DNA of 64,000 nt from Paraburkholderia phenazinium (GTDB lineage Bacteria; Pseudomonadota; Gammaproteobacteria; Burkholderiales; Burkholderiaceae), in assembly GCF_900142845.1 (NCBI RefSeq), contig NZ_FSRU01000002.1, positions 3,162,001 to 3,226,000 of the forward strand, given 5' to 3'. Within the stretch, counting starts at the first letter, position 1, and the number at the start of each line of letters is the position of its first letter. The translations under genes were made by a program, and so were the position numbers. Positions 16,797 to 26,614 of this stretch are shown in pieces. The notes beneath the pieces were generated by a model that saw only the letters and a list, made by a program, of their open reading frames with translations, searched no databases and was not told the origin of the DNA.

Positions 16797-17381
16797 TCAA
16801 CGTACCTCATAGCGGCCATTGCCCATGCCGACGATCCGCGCCGAACCCCCGGCGGAATACAGTGTGACCTGCACCGGCGCATCGATGCTCTCCGTGCCGA
16901 ACACCACCCGCGACGGATGCACGTCCGAACCCGGATAGTCGATCGTCACGCTCGTCACGCCACCCTCCCAGCGACGCGGCCCCAGCAGGTCGTCGCGCAG
17001 CGGACGCCAGCCGTCGTCGGTATGCATGTCGAAGCGAAAACCGCCGTCGAACGGCTGCCACGCGATAGGCCGTGCCCGCACCTGCGCTTCATCTCCCGCC
17101 GATTCGAACAGCAGCGCCAAACGTTGTGCCTCTTCGTTGAGGTCCGTGCGCGGATTGCGCGTCATCGCCACCGACGCCAGCGACACCAGCAGCCCGGCTA
17201 TCACCAGCACCACCAGCATCTCCAGCAAGGTAAAGCCCATCTGCTTTCCCACACGCCGGCTGCCGTCGCGCGTGAGCGCGACCGCTTGCCGCCGCGCGCC
17301 GTTGCCCACGACGCATGGCATCGGCATCGGCACCGCATGAGCAACAGCGGCCACACGAGACTGGCTAGCGGACGACGACAT
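16797..17381 (-). CDS. gspH: Type II secretion minor pseudopilin H
   Basis: GspH connects the tip complex to the major pseudopilin shaft. The prepilin site is QMG then FTLLEMLVVLVIAGLL, followed by a domain with DLNEEAQRLALLFESAGDEA and ARPIAWQPFDGGFRF. The leader before the cleavage site is long (about 48 residues from the ATG at 17381). Other possible starts are a TTG at 17420 directly after gspG and an ATG at about 17327. None has a clear ribosome-binding site, so the start is uncertain. Confidence 0.88.
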   Translation of the reverse strand: MSSSASQSRVAAVAHAVPMPMPCVVGNGARRQAVALTRDGSRRVGKQMGFTLLEMLVVLVIAGLLVSLASVAMTRNPRTDLNEEAQRLALLFESAGDEAQVRARPIAWQPFDGGFRFDMHTDDGWRPLRDDLLGPRRWEGGVTSVTIDYPGSDVHPSRVVFGTESIDAPVQVTLYSAGGSARIVGMGNGRYEVR

Positions 17382-17424
17382 AGTGCCGGCGTTAAGCGAG
17401 AGGGCGCGCAAAAAACTCAACCGG

Positions 17425-17889
17425 CTATTCCCACGAACCTATGTCGGCGTCGTTACCTTCGCCGCCCGGTTTGCCGTCGGCGCCGTAACTGAAGACGTCG
17501 ATCTCACCGTGCACGCCCGGATTCAGATACTGGTACGCATTGCCCCACGGATCGTTCGGCAAACGCTCGAGATAACCGCCGTCCTTCCAGTTGTTCGGCA
17601 CCGGATCCGTGGTCGGTTTTTCGACCAGCGCACGCAGCCCCTGGTCCTGGGTCGGATAGCGGCCGTTGTCGAGCCGGTACAGCTTCATGGCCTGCATGAT
17701 CGTGCCGATGTCCTGCTTCGCGGCGACACGCCGTGCCTCATCCGGACGGCTCATGATCTTCGGGACGATCAACGCGGCCAGAATGCCGAGAATCGCGATC
17801 ACCACCATGATTTCGATCAGCGTAAAGCCGCGTTGGCGACGGTTACCTGGACCCGCGATTGCTGCGCGGCGAGTGGTCCACATTTGCAT
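17425..17889 (-). CDS. gspG: Type II secretion major pseudopilin G
   Basis: GspG polymerises into the pseudopilus that pushes substrates through the secretin. The 154 residues have the prepilin motif RQRG then [19 protein letters not shown], the conserved [20 protein letters not shown] and the calcium-site loop region [21 protein letters not shown] at the C-terminus. It is the first gene of the minus-strand gspG-N unit and diverges from gspC. It is the most strongly conserved member of the cluster. Confidence 0.96.
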   Translation of the reverse strand: MQMWTTRRAAIAGPGNRRQRGFTLIEIMVVIAILGILAALIVPKIMSRPDEARRVAAKQDIGTIMQAMKLYRLDNGRYPTQDQGLRALVEKPTTDPVPNNWKDGGYLERLPNDPWGNAYQYLNPGVHGEIDVFSYGADGKPGGEGNDADIGSWE

Positions 17890-18119
17890 AGCTTGCTACC
17901 TCATTTCAGGAAGATTGTCGTCTCTGGCGGGCGTCGCGCGGGCTCAAGCCAGTGCGCGATTTAACACGCCCGTTTTGTCATTTTAATGTCATGCACTTGA
18001 AGGGTTGTGAGAAAACGCCAGGCGGTCCCAAGTTCCTCGCCTCCCCTCGGGGAAACCCGGCGCGAGGCGCCGGATCAGGGGCACTTTCCCCCCACGCAAA
18101 TTTCACAATACTCCGTACA

Positions 18120-18542
18120 ATGATGCGCATGAACGCCATCCAAATCCGCCTTCTGTCGCTCGCGCTGTTCGCCGTGTTCTGCGCGACGCTTACCTACTGG
18201 CTCGTCACGCTCACCGCGCTGCGCGGCGAACCGTCGCCGGCTGCGGCCGTACGCGCGCCGGTCTCGGTCGAACAGGCCGCCACACTGTTCGGCGGCCAGC
18301 TCCAGCGCAGCGCCAACCAGGACGTGCGCCTGTTCGGCATCCTCTCGCTCCAGGAAGGCGGCGCCGCCATCATCAGCGCGGGCGGCGAACCGGCGCGGGC
18401 CGTGTCGCTCGGCAGCGCCATCATGCAAGGCGCCAAGCTCTACGAAGTGCGCCCCCGTTCAATCATCATCGACCGCAACGGCGTCCGTTCCGAAGTGTTC
18501 CTGCCCACTAACCCGGCCGGCCCCACCATCTACGTGCGCTGA
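18120..18542 (+). CDS. gspC: Type II secretion system protein C, short form
   Basis: GspC bridges the inner-membrane platform and the outer-membrane secretin. Here it is 140 residues from ATG 18120: a membrane segment (about 8-30, LLSLALFAVFCATLTYWLV) and the homology region (QDVRLFGILSLQEGGAAIISAGGEPARAV in two parts, ending EVFLPTNPAGPTIYVR). The PDZ or coiled C-terminal domain of the classical 270-300-residue GspC is absent. It is the only gsp gene on the plus strand, divergent from gspG and convergent with gspF, an arrangement I recall from Burkholderia. Confidence 0.88.
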   Translation: MMRMNAIQIRLLSLALFAVFCATLTYWLVTLTALRGEPSPAAAVRAPVSVEQAATLFGGQLQRSANQDVRLFGILSLQEGGAAIISAGGEPARAVSLGSAIMQGAKLYEVRPRSIIIDRNGVRSEVFLPTNPAGPTIYVR

Positions 18543-18655
18543 GCAGAAGCGCCGCGACTGCTCGTGAGGCCGCGGCGTCGCCATCGCATCGTTGAAGCGC
18601 GCGCCCTTCGTGGCCGCGCGCTGTCTCGACACTCAAGCGCCTGTTCAAGCGCGCG

Positions 18656-19873
18656 TCATTGCACCAGGTTGTTCAACTCGATGATCGGCAGCATCACCGC
18701 CAGCACGATCACCAGCACCACACCGCCCATCGCCAGAATCAGCAACGGCTCCAGCAGGCTTGTCAGGAACATCGTGCGCCGTTCCAGTTCGTTGGCTTCG
18801 CCTTCGGCCGCGCGATCGAGCATCGTCGTCACGTCGCCGGTCGCTTCGCCCGAGCGGATCAAATGCACCAGCACCGGCGGAAACGTCTTCGTATTGCCCA
18901 ACGCGCGCGATAACGACGTGCCTTCGCGCACCCGCACGATCGCATCGTCGATGTTGTCGCGCATCGCGCGGTTGCTCAGCGTTTCGCTCGCTGCCTGCAG
19001 CGCGCGCAGAATCGGCACGCCGGCCGCCGTCAGAATACCGAGCGTGCTGGCAAAACGCACCGTGTTATAACCGCGCACCAGCTTGCCGAGCAGCGGGGCG
19101 GTCAACAGCCAGCGGTCGAAGGCGAGACGCGGGCCGGGCTGCGCCAGAATCGACCTGACGATATACGCCAGCAGCGCGACCCCGATCAGCATCGCCCACC
19201 ACCATTGCCTCACGAAGCCGGACAGCGCCATCATCATGATGGTGAGGAACGGCAGTTGCTGCTTGGTGCTCGCGAACACGTTGACGACCTGCGGCACCAC
19301 ATAGCTCAGCAGGAACGTGACGATGCCGAACGCGATGATCGTGACGATGGTCGGATACGTGAACGCCAGCACGATCTTCTGCTTGAGCGCGTTGCGCTGT
19401 TCGATGTAGTCGGCCAGACGCGAGAGCACGAGACCGAGCTTGCCGGTGTGTTCGCCCGCGGCAACCAGCGCGCGGTAGATCTCCGGAAAGTCTTTCGGAT
19501 GCTGCTGCAGCGCATTGGCGAGCGAATGACCGCCCAGCACCTCGGCACGAATCGACGCCATCAGTTCGCGGATGTAGTCGCGCTCCGACTGTTCGGTCAG
19601 CACCGAGAGCGCTTCGTCGAGCGGCAGGCCGGCAATCAGCAGGCTCGCCAGTTGGCGCGTGAGAATAGCCTGCTCGCGTTGCGACAGACGCCGCCCGAGC
19701 GAGAGCCGCTGGTTGCGCTCGCCGCGCGTGCGGCTCGAGGCCGGTTCGACGACGAGCGGCGTCAGCCCCTGGCCACGCAGATGCGTGCGTGCACCGCGTG
19801 CACTGTCGGCGTCGAGCACGCCTTTTTGCGCCTTGCCGGTCGCGTCGATTGCTTCGAAACGAAATGCCGGCAT
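18656..19873 (-). CDS. gspF: Type II secretion inner-membrane platform protein F
   Basis: GspF is the polytopic platform protein that works with the ATPase. The 405 residues have the N-terminal MPAFRFEAIDATGKAQKGV, two T2SSF helical domains (with LPLDEALSVLTEQSE and PILRALQAASETLSN) and three membrane segments near 170, 225 and 375-400. It lies 4 bp after gspE in the gspD-E-F unit. Confidence 0.95.
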   Translation of the reverse strand: MPAFRFEAIDATGKAQKGVLDADSARGARTHLRGQGLTPLVVEPASSRTRGERNQRLSLGRRLSQREQAILTRQLASLLIAGLPLDEALSVLTEQSERDYIRELMASIRAEVLGGHSLANALQQHPKDFPEIYRALVAAGEHTGKLGLVLSRLADYIEQRNALKQKIVLAFTYPTIVTIIAFGIVTFLLSYVVPQVVNVFASTKQQLPFLTIMMMALSGFVRQWWWAMLIGVALLAYIVRSILAQPGPRLAFDRWLLTAPLLGKLVRGYNTVRFASTLGILTAAGVPILRALQAASETLSNRAMRDNIDDAIVRVREGTSLSRALGNTKTFPPVLVHLIRSGEATGDVTTMLDRAAEGEANELERRTMFLTSLLEPLLILAMGGVVLVIVLAVMLPIIELNNLVQ

Positions 19874-19877
19874 GGAC

Positions 19878-21434
19878 TTATGCTCCGCCCGTCACGCGGA
19901 TCACTTCTTCGAGCGAAGTCAGCCCCGAGTCGAGCCAGCGGTCGGCGTCTTCGCGCAGCGTGCGCATGCCCTGGGCACGACCCGCGGTGAGGATCTCCGA
20001 ATCCGCCGCATTGCGGTGAACCAGGGTGCGGATCTCATCGTCGATCAGCAGCAACTCGTACACGCCGCGTCGTCCTGCGTAGCCGGATTGGCCGCATTTG
20101 TCGCAACCGACCGGATGCCATTGCACGCGGCCGTCTGCGTCGGTCCGCTCTTCGCGGCACACCGGACACAATCTGCGGACCAGCCGCTGCGCCAGCACGC
20201 CCAGCAACGACGAAGCCAGCAGATAGGGTTCCACGCCCATATCCGTCAGACGCGTTACGGCCGATGCCGCATCGTTCGTGTGCAGCGTCGCCAGCACGAG
20301 GTGACCCGTGAGCGATGCCTGCACGGCGATCTGCGCCGTTTCGAGATCGCGGATTTCACCGATCATGATGATGTCCGGGTCCTGCCGCAGAATCGAGCGC
20401 AGCGCCCGTGCGAAGGTCATGCCGATGCGCTCGTTGACCTGCGTCTGGCCGATGCCCGACAGATCGTATTCGATCGGGTCTTCGACGGTCATGATGTTGC
20501 TCGTCGTGGTTTCGAGTCGCGACATCGACGCATACAGCGTGGTCGTTTTGCCCGAACCTGTCGGCCCGGTCACCAGCACGATGCCGTGCGGGCGCCCGAT
20601 CAGCTTGTCGAATTTAACGAGCGTGTCCGCGCCCATGCCAAGCGCTTCGAGATTCAGCCGCGAGGCGTCCTTCTCGAGCAGACGCAGCACGGCGCGTTCG
20701 CCGTGGCCGGTCGGCAGGGTTGACACGCGTACGTCCACTGGCCGCCCGCCCACCCGCAGCGTGATCCGGCCATCCTGCGGCAAACGCTTTTCGGCGATGT
20801 CGAGCTGCGCCATGATCTTGATCCGCGAGATCAGTGCGCCGTGCAGCGCCTTCTTCGGCCGCACCACGTCGCGCAGCGTGCCGTCGACGCGAAATCGCAC
20901 CACCGAGGCATTCTCGAACGGCTCGATGTGAATGTCCGACGCCTGTTCGCGCGCCGCCTGCGTGAGCAGCGCGTTGATCATGCGGATGATCGGCGCGTCG
21001 TCTTCCGATTCGAGCAGATCCTCGACCTCGGGAATCTCCTGCATCAGGCGCGAGAGATCGACTTCGCCTTCCACCTCACCGACCACCTGCGCCGCGCTGC
21101 CATCCTGGCGCGCATAGGCCTGGTTGATCGCCAGCGCGAGTTCGTCGGCCGGCAGACGCACCACGGAAAGCGCGCCAAAATTGCGTGCGACTTCGGCGAG
21201 CGCGGCATCGCTGGTGCGCTCGCTGATCCAGACTTCGAGGCCGTCGGCATGCTGGTGCGCCACCAGAATCTGGCCGGCGCGCGCAAAGCCGTAAGGCACG
21301 AGACGCGCCGCGACCGCCGATGGCGCAATGCGCTCCGCCGCAGCCGCGGACGGCGACGCCGTCGCACCGGTCCGGCTCGCTGCCGACGACGCAGAACCTG
21401 ACGGCGGCGTGGACGGCGTAGACGGCGTGCTCAC
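19878..21434 (-). CDS. gspE: Type II secretion ATPase E
   Basis: GspE is the hexameric cytoplasmic ATPase that drives pseudopilus assembly. The 518 residues show an N-terminal GspL-binding domain, Walker A GPTGSGKTTT, the Asp box and Walker B region (ILRQDPDIIMIGEIRDLETA), the His box (LVLATLHTNDAA) and the tetracysteine zinc motif (CPVC ... CDKCGQSGYAGR). The first 30 residues are Ser/Thr/Pro-rich and unlike the family. The GTG start overlaps the gspD stop (GTGA). Confidence 0.96.
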   Translation of the reverse strand: MSTPSTPSTPPSGSASSAASRTGATASPSAAAAERIAPSAVAARLVPYGFARAGQILVAHQHADGLEVWISERTSDAALAEVARNFGALSVVRLPADELALAINQAYARQDGSAAQVVGEVEGEVDLSRLMQEIPEVEDLLESEDDAPIIRMINALLTQAAREQASDIHIEPFENASVVRFRVDGTLRDVVRPKKALHGALISRIKIMAQLDIAEKRLPQDGRITLRVGGRPVDVRVSTLPTGHGERAVLRLLEKDASRLNLEALGMGADTLVKFDKLIGRPHGIVLVTGPTGSGKTTTLYASMSRLETTTSNIMTVEDPIEYDLSGIGQTQVNERIGMTFARALRSILRQDPDIIMIGEIRDLETAQIAVQASLTGHLVLATLHTNDAASAVTRLTDMGVEPYLLASSLLGVLAQRLVRRLCPVCREERTDADGRVQWHPVGCDKCGQSGYAGRRGVYELLLIDDEIRTLVHRNAADSEILTAGRAQGMRTLREDADRWLDSGLTSLEEVIRVTGGA

Positions 21435-23800
21435 GGCTGCGCTCCAGACGTGCTGTTAGCCGGTGCGACAGTGACCGGGTTGGTCTGCACAGCCGCGCCG
21501 TTCGTTGCCGGTACCGGCGAAGCGGTAGAAGGCCCAACGGTGACCGGATTGGTCTGAACCGCGCCACCGTTGGTCACCGGTACGGGAGAACTGGGCTTCT
21601 GCGGCGGCGCAGCCTGCTGACGACGCATCTGATCCAGATTGAACAGGTTCATCGCGGGCGAACCGCCCTCGGCCGGGCCGAGCGGCATCGGCGGCACCAC
21701 CGGATCGTCCTTGTCCTTGATCAGGTTGTTATCCGACTTGTATGCGCCCTGCACGCCCTGGATGTAGTCGTAACGGTTCGACGTCACGGCCTGCGCGGTA
21801 TCGCGATCATTGATGATCACCGGGCGCAGGAACACCATCAGGTTGGTCTTGACACGGCTCTTCGATTCCGAGCGGAACAGCTGGCCGATCCACGGAATAT
21901 CGCCGAGCAGCGGCACCTTGCTATTGCTGACCTGGTAGTTGTCCTGCATCAGGCCGCCCAGCACGATGATCTCGCCGTTATCGGCGAGCACGGTCGACTG
22001 GATCGAACGCTTGGTGAACTCCGGGCCGGCCGGGTTGGTCGTCGCGTTGGTCGTGCCGTTCACGATCGCCGAGTCTTCGGTGTAAAGCTGCAGCTTGAGA
22101 ATGCCGCCGTCGGTAATCTGCGGCTTGACGTGCAGCGTCAGACCGACGTCGACGCGGTCGTAGGTATTGAACGCCGAGCTCGTGGTGCCGCTCGTGAGGT
22201 TCGAATACGAGCCCGTCTGGATCGGCACGTTGGTACCGACAACGATCTTGGCATCCTCGTTGTCGAGCGTGATGAGGTTAGGCGTCGACAGCACGTTCGC
22301 ATCGGCAGTTTGCGAGAGCGCCTGCAGCAACGCGCCAAGGCCCTGCACGCCGAAAAGGTTGTGCACCCAGCCAATATTGAGACCCTGCTGGAGATTGCCG
22401 GCCGCGAGCGCGCCCGCGAGACCGCCGGTCGTCCCGGCCGTCAGGTTGATGATGCTGTTGCCGGTGCCGGTCGCCAGGTTGGTGCCGGCCAGCAGCGCAC
22501 CGCTCGCAACCTGCCATTGAATGCCGAGATTGGCGTTGGTGTTCGAGTTCAGCTCGACGATCAGCGCCTCGATATACACCTGCGCACGGCGCGCATCGAG
22601 CTGGTCGATCACGGCTCGCAGATTGCGGTACACGGGCTCGGCCGCCGTGATGATCAGCGAGTTGGTCGCCGCGTCCGCCTGGATCATGCCGCCCGGCTGG
22701 TTGTCGTCGCTGCTCTTGTCCTTGTCGCTGCCGATCGTGTCGCCGGAAGCGCCGCTCGAGCCCGACGCGCCCCCGCCGCCCAACGGCGACGACGTCGAGC
22801 TGCTGCCGAGTCCACCCGAAGGCAAGGGCGGCGTGCCCGAGGTGCCGGTCGAACCACTGCCCGACGAGCCGTTCTGGTTGAACGAATTCGCGCTGTTCGA
22901 ACCGCTCGACGAACCCGAGTCGCCGCCTTTGCCGAGCATCCCGCGCAGGGTCTTGGCGAGCGTCGTCGCATCCGCGTTGCGCAGCGGCACGACGTGCATG
23001 TTGCCGGGTATGGCGGTCGGCCCGTCGAGTTGCTTCGCCAGCTCCTTCGCCGCCGCGAGCCGCGCGCCGTTCGTCGCGCGAATCAGGAGCGAGTTGGTGC
23101 GCGGGTCCGCGGTGATCGACACCTTCAGCGTCGCATCGGTACTGCCGATCGCGCCGGGGTCGAGCATCTTGCTCAGTTGCGGAGCGATGTCGAGCGCATT
23201 CGCGTTCTTCAGCGGCACCACCACCACCGACTGACCCGCGGCCGTATCGACGCCCGCGATGATCTGCGCGATGCGCCGCACGTTGTCGGCGTAGTCGGTC
23301 ACGACGATCGTATTGTTGGCGGGGTAGGCCGCCACTGTGTTGTTCGGCGAGATCAGCGGACGCAGCACCGGCAGCAGGTTATTCGCGGACTCGTTCCTGA
23401 GCTGGAACACCTGCGTGATGACCTGGTCGCCGCGCGCCACCGGCTCGTTGCCGACGTAGGTCGGCACGCCTTGCAGCTTCGCATCGGCCTCCGGCACCAC
23501 CTTCAGCACGCCGTGATCCTGCACGAGTGCGAAGCCCTGCATCCGCAAGGCGGACTGCAAGGTCTTGAGCGCCTGGTCTTCGGGCACCGGGTTTTCGGAG
23601 ACGAGATTCAGCTGACCCTTGACGCGCGGGTCCACGATGATGGTTTTGCCGGTTGCCGCGCCAATCGCCTTGGCCACCTGATCGATGTCGGCGTTGACGA
23701 AGTTGAGTGTCACCTGAGCGTGTGCGGTCTGCGCAGTGATCAGTCCAGCCACCAGCAGCGCCGTTGCGACGCGACGCAATGCCATACGATTTCTTCTCAT
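21431..23800 (-). CDS. gspD: Type II secretion outer-membrane secretin D
   Basis: GspD forms the gated outer-membrane pore. The ATG at 23800 gives 789 residues with a basic start and a signal peptide ending TAHA. It has the N0 domain (VTLNFVNADIDQVAKAIG), N1-N3 repeats, a long Gly/Ser/Asn insert in N3 (about 300-380), and the secretin core with VPLLGDIPWIGQLFRS. The C-terminus has a tail with two near-identical units built on TNGGAVQTNPVTV and TNGAAVQTNPVTV. It heads the gspD-E-F unit. No pilotin-type gene is seen nearby. Confidence 0.95.
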   Translation of the reverse strand: MRRNRMALRRVATALLVAGLITAQTAHAQVTLNFVNADIDQVAKAIGAATGKTIIVDPRVKGQLNLVSENPVPEDQALKTLQSALRMQGFALVQDHGVLKVVPEADAKLQGVPTYVGNEPVARGDQVITQVFQLRNESANNLLPVLRPLISPNNTVAAYPANNTIVVTDYADNVRRIAQIIAGVDTAAGQSVVVVPLKNANALDIAPQLSKMLDPGAIGSTDATLKVSITADPRTNSLLIRATNGARLAAAKELAKQLDGPTAIPGNMHVVPLRNADATTLAKTLRGMLGKGGDSGSSSGSNSANSFNQNGSSGSGSTGTSGTPPLPSGGLGSSSTSSPLGGGGASGSSGASGDTIGSDKDKSSDDNQPGGMIQADAATNSLIITAAEPVYRNLRAVIDQLDARRAQVYIEALIVELNSNTNANLGIQWQVASGALLAGTNLATGTGNSIINLTAGTTGGLAGALAAGNLQQGLNIGWVHNLFGVQGLGALLQALSQTADANVLSTPNLITLDNEDAKIVVGTNVPIQTGSYSNLTSGTTSSAFNTYDRVDVGLTLHVKPQITDGGILKLQLYTEDSAIVNGTTNATTNPAGPEFTKRSIQSTVLADNGEIIVLGGLMQDNYQVSNSKVPLLGDIPWIGQLFRSESKSRVKTNLMVFLRPVIINDRDTAQAVTSNRYDYIQGVQGAYKSDNNLIKDKDDPVVPPMPLGPAEGGSPAMNLFNLDQMRRQQAAPPQKPSSPVPVTNGGAVQTNPVTVGPSTASPVPATNGAAVQTNPVTVAPANSTSGAQP

Positions 23801-24308
23801 GGATTTTGATGTCGATGCCGACCGCCGAAGCAATCGGCTGTCATGCGCAGCAAACATAGGTACGGTCCAGCGAACCCCTCGGTCCACACACACCCCCGCG
23901 GGCGCAGGCAACCCCGACAGCCTTCCGGCCTATGTCCGAAAAAAATGAACAGTAACAGTTTTTCATGTCGGATTTGTCACAAAAGAACGGCTCCGGTGCG
24001 ATTACTCTAAATAGGCTCGCCGACTGTCAATATTTTGAAAGCTTAGGTAAGAACTCGAGAACCGGGGACCGGTTTGCGGCCTTCGCTTTTTGCGCGCTTA
24101 TGTCGGGTAGCCAACTTGACGCTCATATGCCTGCCGGTATCATACGGGCCGATGACCCTGCCGGACGCAGGTCGCCGGCGCGGGTTTTCCCCGATGTCCG
24201 CCACGCGCTCGGTGTTGGCGGGTCTGGAGCGGTTCGCGGGCGCATCCTACCCCGAGCCCAGTGCCTTACCGAATCTTACTTTCGCCAATTACTTAGTCGT
24301 CTTGACCG
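23801..24308. other. Divergent regulatory region between gspD and the lytic transglycosylase gene
   Basis: This 508-bp stretch has no convincing gene. Its left part is AT-richer (around 23985-24060) and likely contains the gspD promoter. Its right part precedes the transglycosylase gene. I see no strong terminator, riboswitch or clear -35/-10 pair. Confidence 0.4.
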
Positions 24309-24755
24309 ATGAAACAGGCCCTTCTGACTGCCGTCGCGGTACTCGGAACGCTGCTCGCAGCGGGGCCGGCGCATGCCGACTGTTTCGACGAAGCGGCCCG
24401 CTATCAGAAGGTCAACCCGCTGATTCTGCGGGCCATTGCCTGGCAGGAATCGCACAACCGGCCCGACGCCCTGCATAAGAATGCGAACGGCTCGACCGAC
24501 TACGGCTTGATGCAGATCAACTCGATCCATCTGCCCACGCTCGCTCAGTACGGCATCTCCAGCAACACCTTGATGGAGCCGTGCAAGAACGTCTATATCG
24601 CCGCCTGGCATCTGCGCCAGCAGATGAACAAGTATGGCAATACCTGGCAGGCGGTCGGCGCCTATCACTCGGAAACGCCGACTTTGCGCGACCAGTATGC
24701 GCAACAGATCGTCGCGATCCTGCAAAAGTGGAATCTGATCAAGACCGCTCGCTGA
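24309..24755 (+). CDS. Small secreted lytic transglycosylase (IagB/BfpH type)
   Basis: Such enzymes cut peptidoglycan glycan strands, often to make room for secretion machines. The 148 residues begin with a signal peptide (ending GPAHA, about residue 23) followed by CFDEAARYQKVNPLILRAIA. The catalytic Glu47 is in WQESHNRPDALHKNANGS, with the family motif DYGLMQINSIHLP and the late AVGAYHSETP. Cys25 and the Cys of MEPCKNVYIA may form a disulfide. It lies directly upstream of gspD on the opposite strand, so a role in placing the secretin through the cell wall is plausible but inferred. Confidence 0.9.
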   Translation: MKQALLTAVAVLGTLLAAGPAHADCFDEAARYQKVNPLILRAIAWQESHNRPDALHKNANGSTDYGLMQINSIHLPTLAQYGISSNTLMEPCKNVYIAAWHLRQQMNKYGNTWQAVGAYHSETPTLRDQYAQQIVAILQKWNLIKTAR

Positions 24756-24904
24756 GGATTGGCCTCGCGGCCCCGGCGTCCGCCTGACGGGCGTTTGCGC
24801 GGGCGGCGCGGGTTTGATGCACAATGCGGCTTCGTGCTGCCGCGGTTTCAGCGTCTCGCTATGCGCCCGGTACGCCTCCTAATTCTCTCCGTTTCCGTAC
24901 TGCG

Positions 24905-26188
24905 ATGAACCAGCCGACTTTGCCCGTCACCGTGCTCTCCGGTTTTCTGGGCGCCGGCAAGACCACGCTCCTGAACCATATTCTGGCCAACCGCGCGGGC
25001 CTGCGCGTGGCCGTGATCGTCAACGATCTGGCCGCCGTCAACATCGATGCCACCCTCGTGCGCGATGCCGCGGCACTTTCCCATATGGAAGAGAAGCTGG
25101 TCGAGATGACCAACGGCTGCATCTGCTGCACGCTGCGCGACGACCTGTTGAGCGAGATTCGCCGCCTCGCGGCCGAACAGCGCTTCGATGCCATTCTGAT
25201 CGAATCGACCGGCATCGCCGAGCCCATGCCGATCGCCGAAACCTTCACCTTCGTCGACGACGACGGCACCTCGCTCTCCGATGTGGCCCGCCTCGACACG
25301 ATGGTGACGGTGGTCGATGCGTTCAACTTCCTGCGCGACTACGGTTCGGCCGACGCGCTCGCTGAACGCGGCATTGCCGCGAGCGAAGAGGACGACCGCA
25401 CGCTGGTCGAACTGCTGATCGAACAGATTGAATTCTGCGACGTCCTCGTCGTGAACAAGGCGGATCTCGTCAGCGCGGACGATCTCACGCGTCTGCAACG
25501 CATCCTCGCACGCATCAATCCGCGTGCGGTGCAGGTCGTGAGCCGCTTCGGCGTCGTGCCGCTCGACGAGGTGCTCGACACCAACCGCTTCGATTTCGAC
25601 GAAGCGTCGAGCGCGCCCGGCTGGCTCGCGTCGCTGCATCACGAGCACGATCACAGCGGTGAGGCGGACGAATTCGGCATCGGCAATTTCGTGTATCGCG
25701 CGCGCCGGCCGTTTCATCCGGAACGCCTGTGGACGCTGCTGCATCAAGAATGGCAGGGCGTGCTGCGCAGCAAGGGCTTCTTCTGGCTCGCGACGCGCAA
25801 TGACATTGCCGGCTCGCTATCGCAAGCGGGCGGTGCTTGCCGGCATGGTCCGGCAGGGATGTGGTGGGCTGCCCAGGCGCGCAGCGAATGGCCCGATGGC
25901 GACGACGAGCTCGCCGCGGAAATCGCCGCCGACTGGTATGGCGACGCCAACGACTTCAGCATCGGCGACCGTCGTCAGGAACTGGTGATGATCGGCGTGG
26001 GCATCGAGCCTGCCGTGTGGCAAGCGAAGTTCGATGCCTGCCTGTTGAGCGACGCCGAATACGCCCTAGGACCGCAGGGCTGGCTGCAATTTAACGATCC
26101 GTTCCCGGCATGGGACTTCGAATCCGAAGACGATCATGATCACGACCACGATCATGGCAACGGCGAAATCATCCATCACCATCACTGA
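24905..26188 (+). CDS. CobW/COG0523-family metal-binding GTPase with His-rich tail
   Basis: COG0523 GTPases are metallochaperones, mostly for zinc or cobalt. The ATG at 24905 gives 427 residues. Walker A is [11 protein letters not shown], the metal site [10 protein letters not shown] (CxCC) lies near residue 73, Walker B is within [11 protein letters not shown], and the guanine motif is VVNKADL. The C-terminal CobW domain follows, ending in an Asp/His-rich tail ([15 protein letters not shown]) that suits zinc or nickel binding. Closest in style to the ZigA/YciC-like zinc group. No clear Zur box is seen upstream. Confidence 0.9.
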   Translation: MNQPTLPVTVLSGFLGAGKTTLLNHILANRAGLRVAVIVNDLAAVNIDATLVRDAAALSHMEEKLVEMTNGCICCTLRDDLLSEIRRLAAEQRFDAILIESTGIAEPMPIAETFTFVDDDGTSLSDVARLDTMVTVVDAFNFLRDYGSADALAERGIAASEEDDRTLVELLIEQIEFCDVLVVNKADLVSADDLTRLQRILARINPRAVQVVSRFGVVPLDEVLDTNRFDFDEASSAPGWLASLHHEHDHSGEADEFGIGNFVYRARRPFHPERLWTLLHQEWQGVLRSKGFFWLATRNDIAGSLSQAGGACRHGPAGMWWAAQARSEWPDGDDELAAEIAADWYGDANDFSIGDRRQELVMIGVGIEPAVWQAKFDACLLSDAEYALGPQGWLQFNDPFPAWDFESEDDHDHDHDHGNGEIIHHHH

Positions 26189-26286
26189 TTGGCGCGGCAT
26201 CCGTTGGGTTGATTGCTTATTGTGACGCCCGCTTGCCGCGCACCCAAAACGCGCATGCGCAGCAGCGCGCGGCAAAAAACGCGGGC

Positions 26287-26312
26287 GAAAAAAAACCCGC
26301 CTGAGGCGGGTG
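26287..26312 (-). terminator. Intrinsic terminator of the HU gene
   Basis: On the minus strand ACCCGCC, loop TCA, GGCGGGT, then eight T, 24 bp after the HU stop. Confidence 0.88.
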
Positions 26313-26335
26313 TCAACCACGCAGCACGAGGGTGC

Positions 26336-26614
26336 TTAGCGCTTGTTGACTGCGTCCTTGAACGCCTTGCCAGCCGTGAACTTGACGGTCTTGGCGGCCG
26401 GGATCTTGATGGTTTCGCCAGTCTTCGGGTTGCGGCCCGTACGTGCTGCGCGCTTGCCCGAGCCAAAGCTACCAAAACCGATCAACTGGACCGCATCACC
26501 CTTCGACACAGCCTTCTTGATCACTTCGAGCAACGTGTCCAGCGTTTCGCCGGTTTGAGCCTTGCTGGCGCCCGTCTGACCTGCGACGGCGTCGATCAGT
26601 TCCTGTTTGTTCAT
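26336..26614 (-). CDS. hup: HU family nucleoid DNA-binding protein
   Basis: HU is a small histone-like protein that bends and compacts DNA. The 92-residue sequence begins [20 protein letters not shown] and has the beta-arm hallmark with [19 protein letters not shown] strong AAGGAACC ribosome-binding site precedes the ATG, and a terminator follows the stop, so it is a single-gene unit. Burkholderia carry several HU paralogues; I cannot say which of hupA or hupB this corresponds to. Confidence 0.96.
   Translation of the reverse strand: MNKQELIDAVAGQTGASKAQTGETLDTLLEVIKKAVSKGDAVQLIGFGSFGSGKRAARTGRNPKTGETIKIPAAKTVKFTAGKAFKDAVNKR

Noticed and set aside
17382..17420. TTG start for gspH directly after gspG
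   Set aside because: It would lengthen an already long prepilin leader; kept only as an alternative because no start has a clear ribosome-binding site.
22130..23809. 559-residue plus-strand open frame opposite gspD
   Set aside because: Arg/His-rich antisense shadow of an unmistakable secretin gene.
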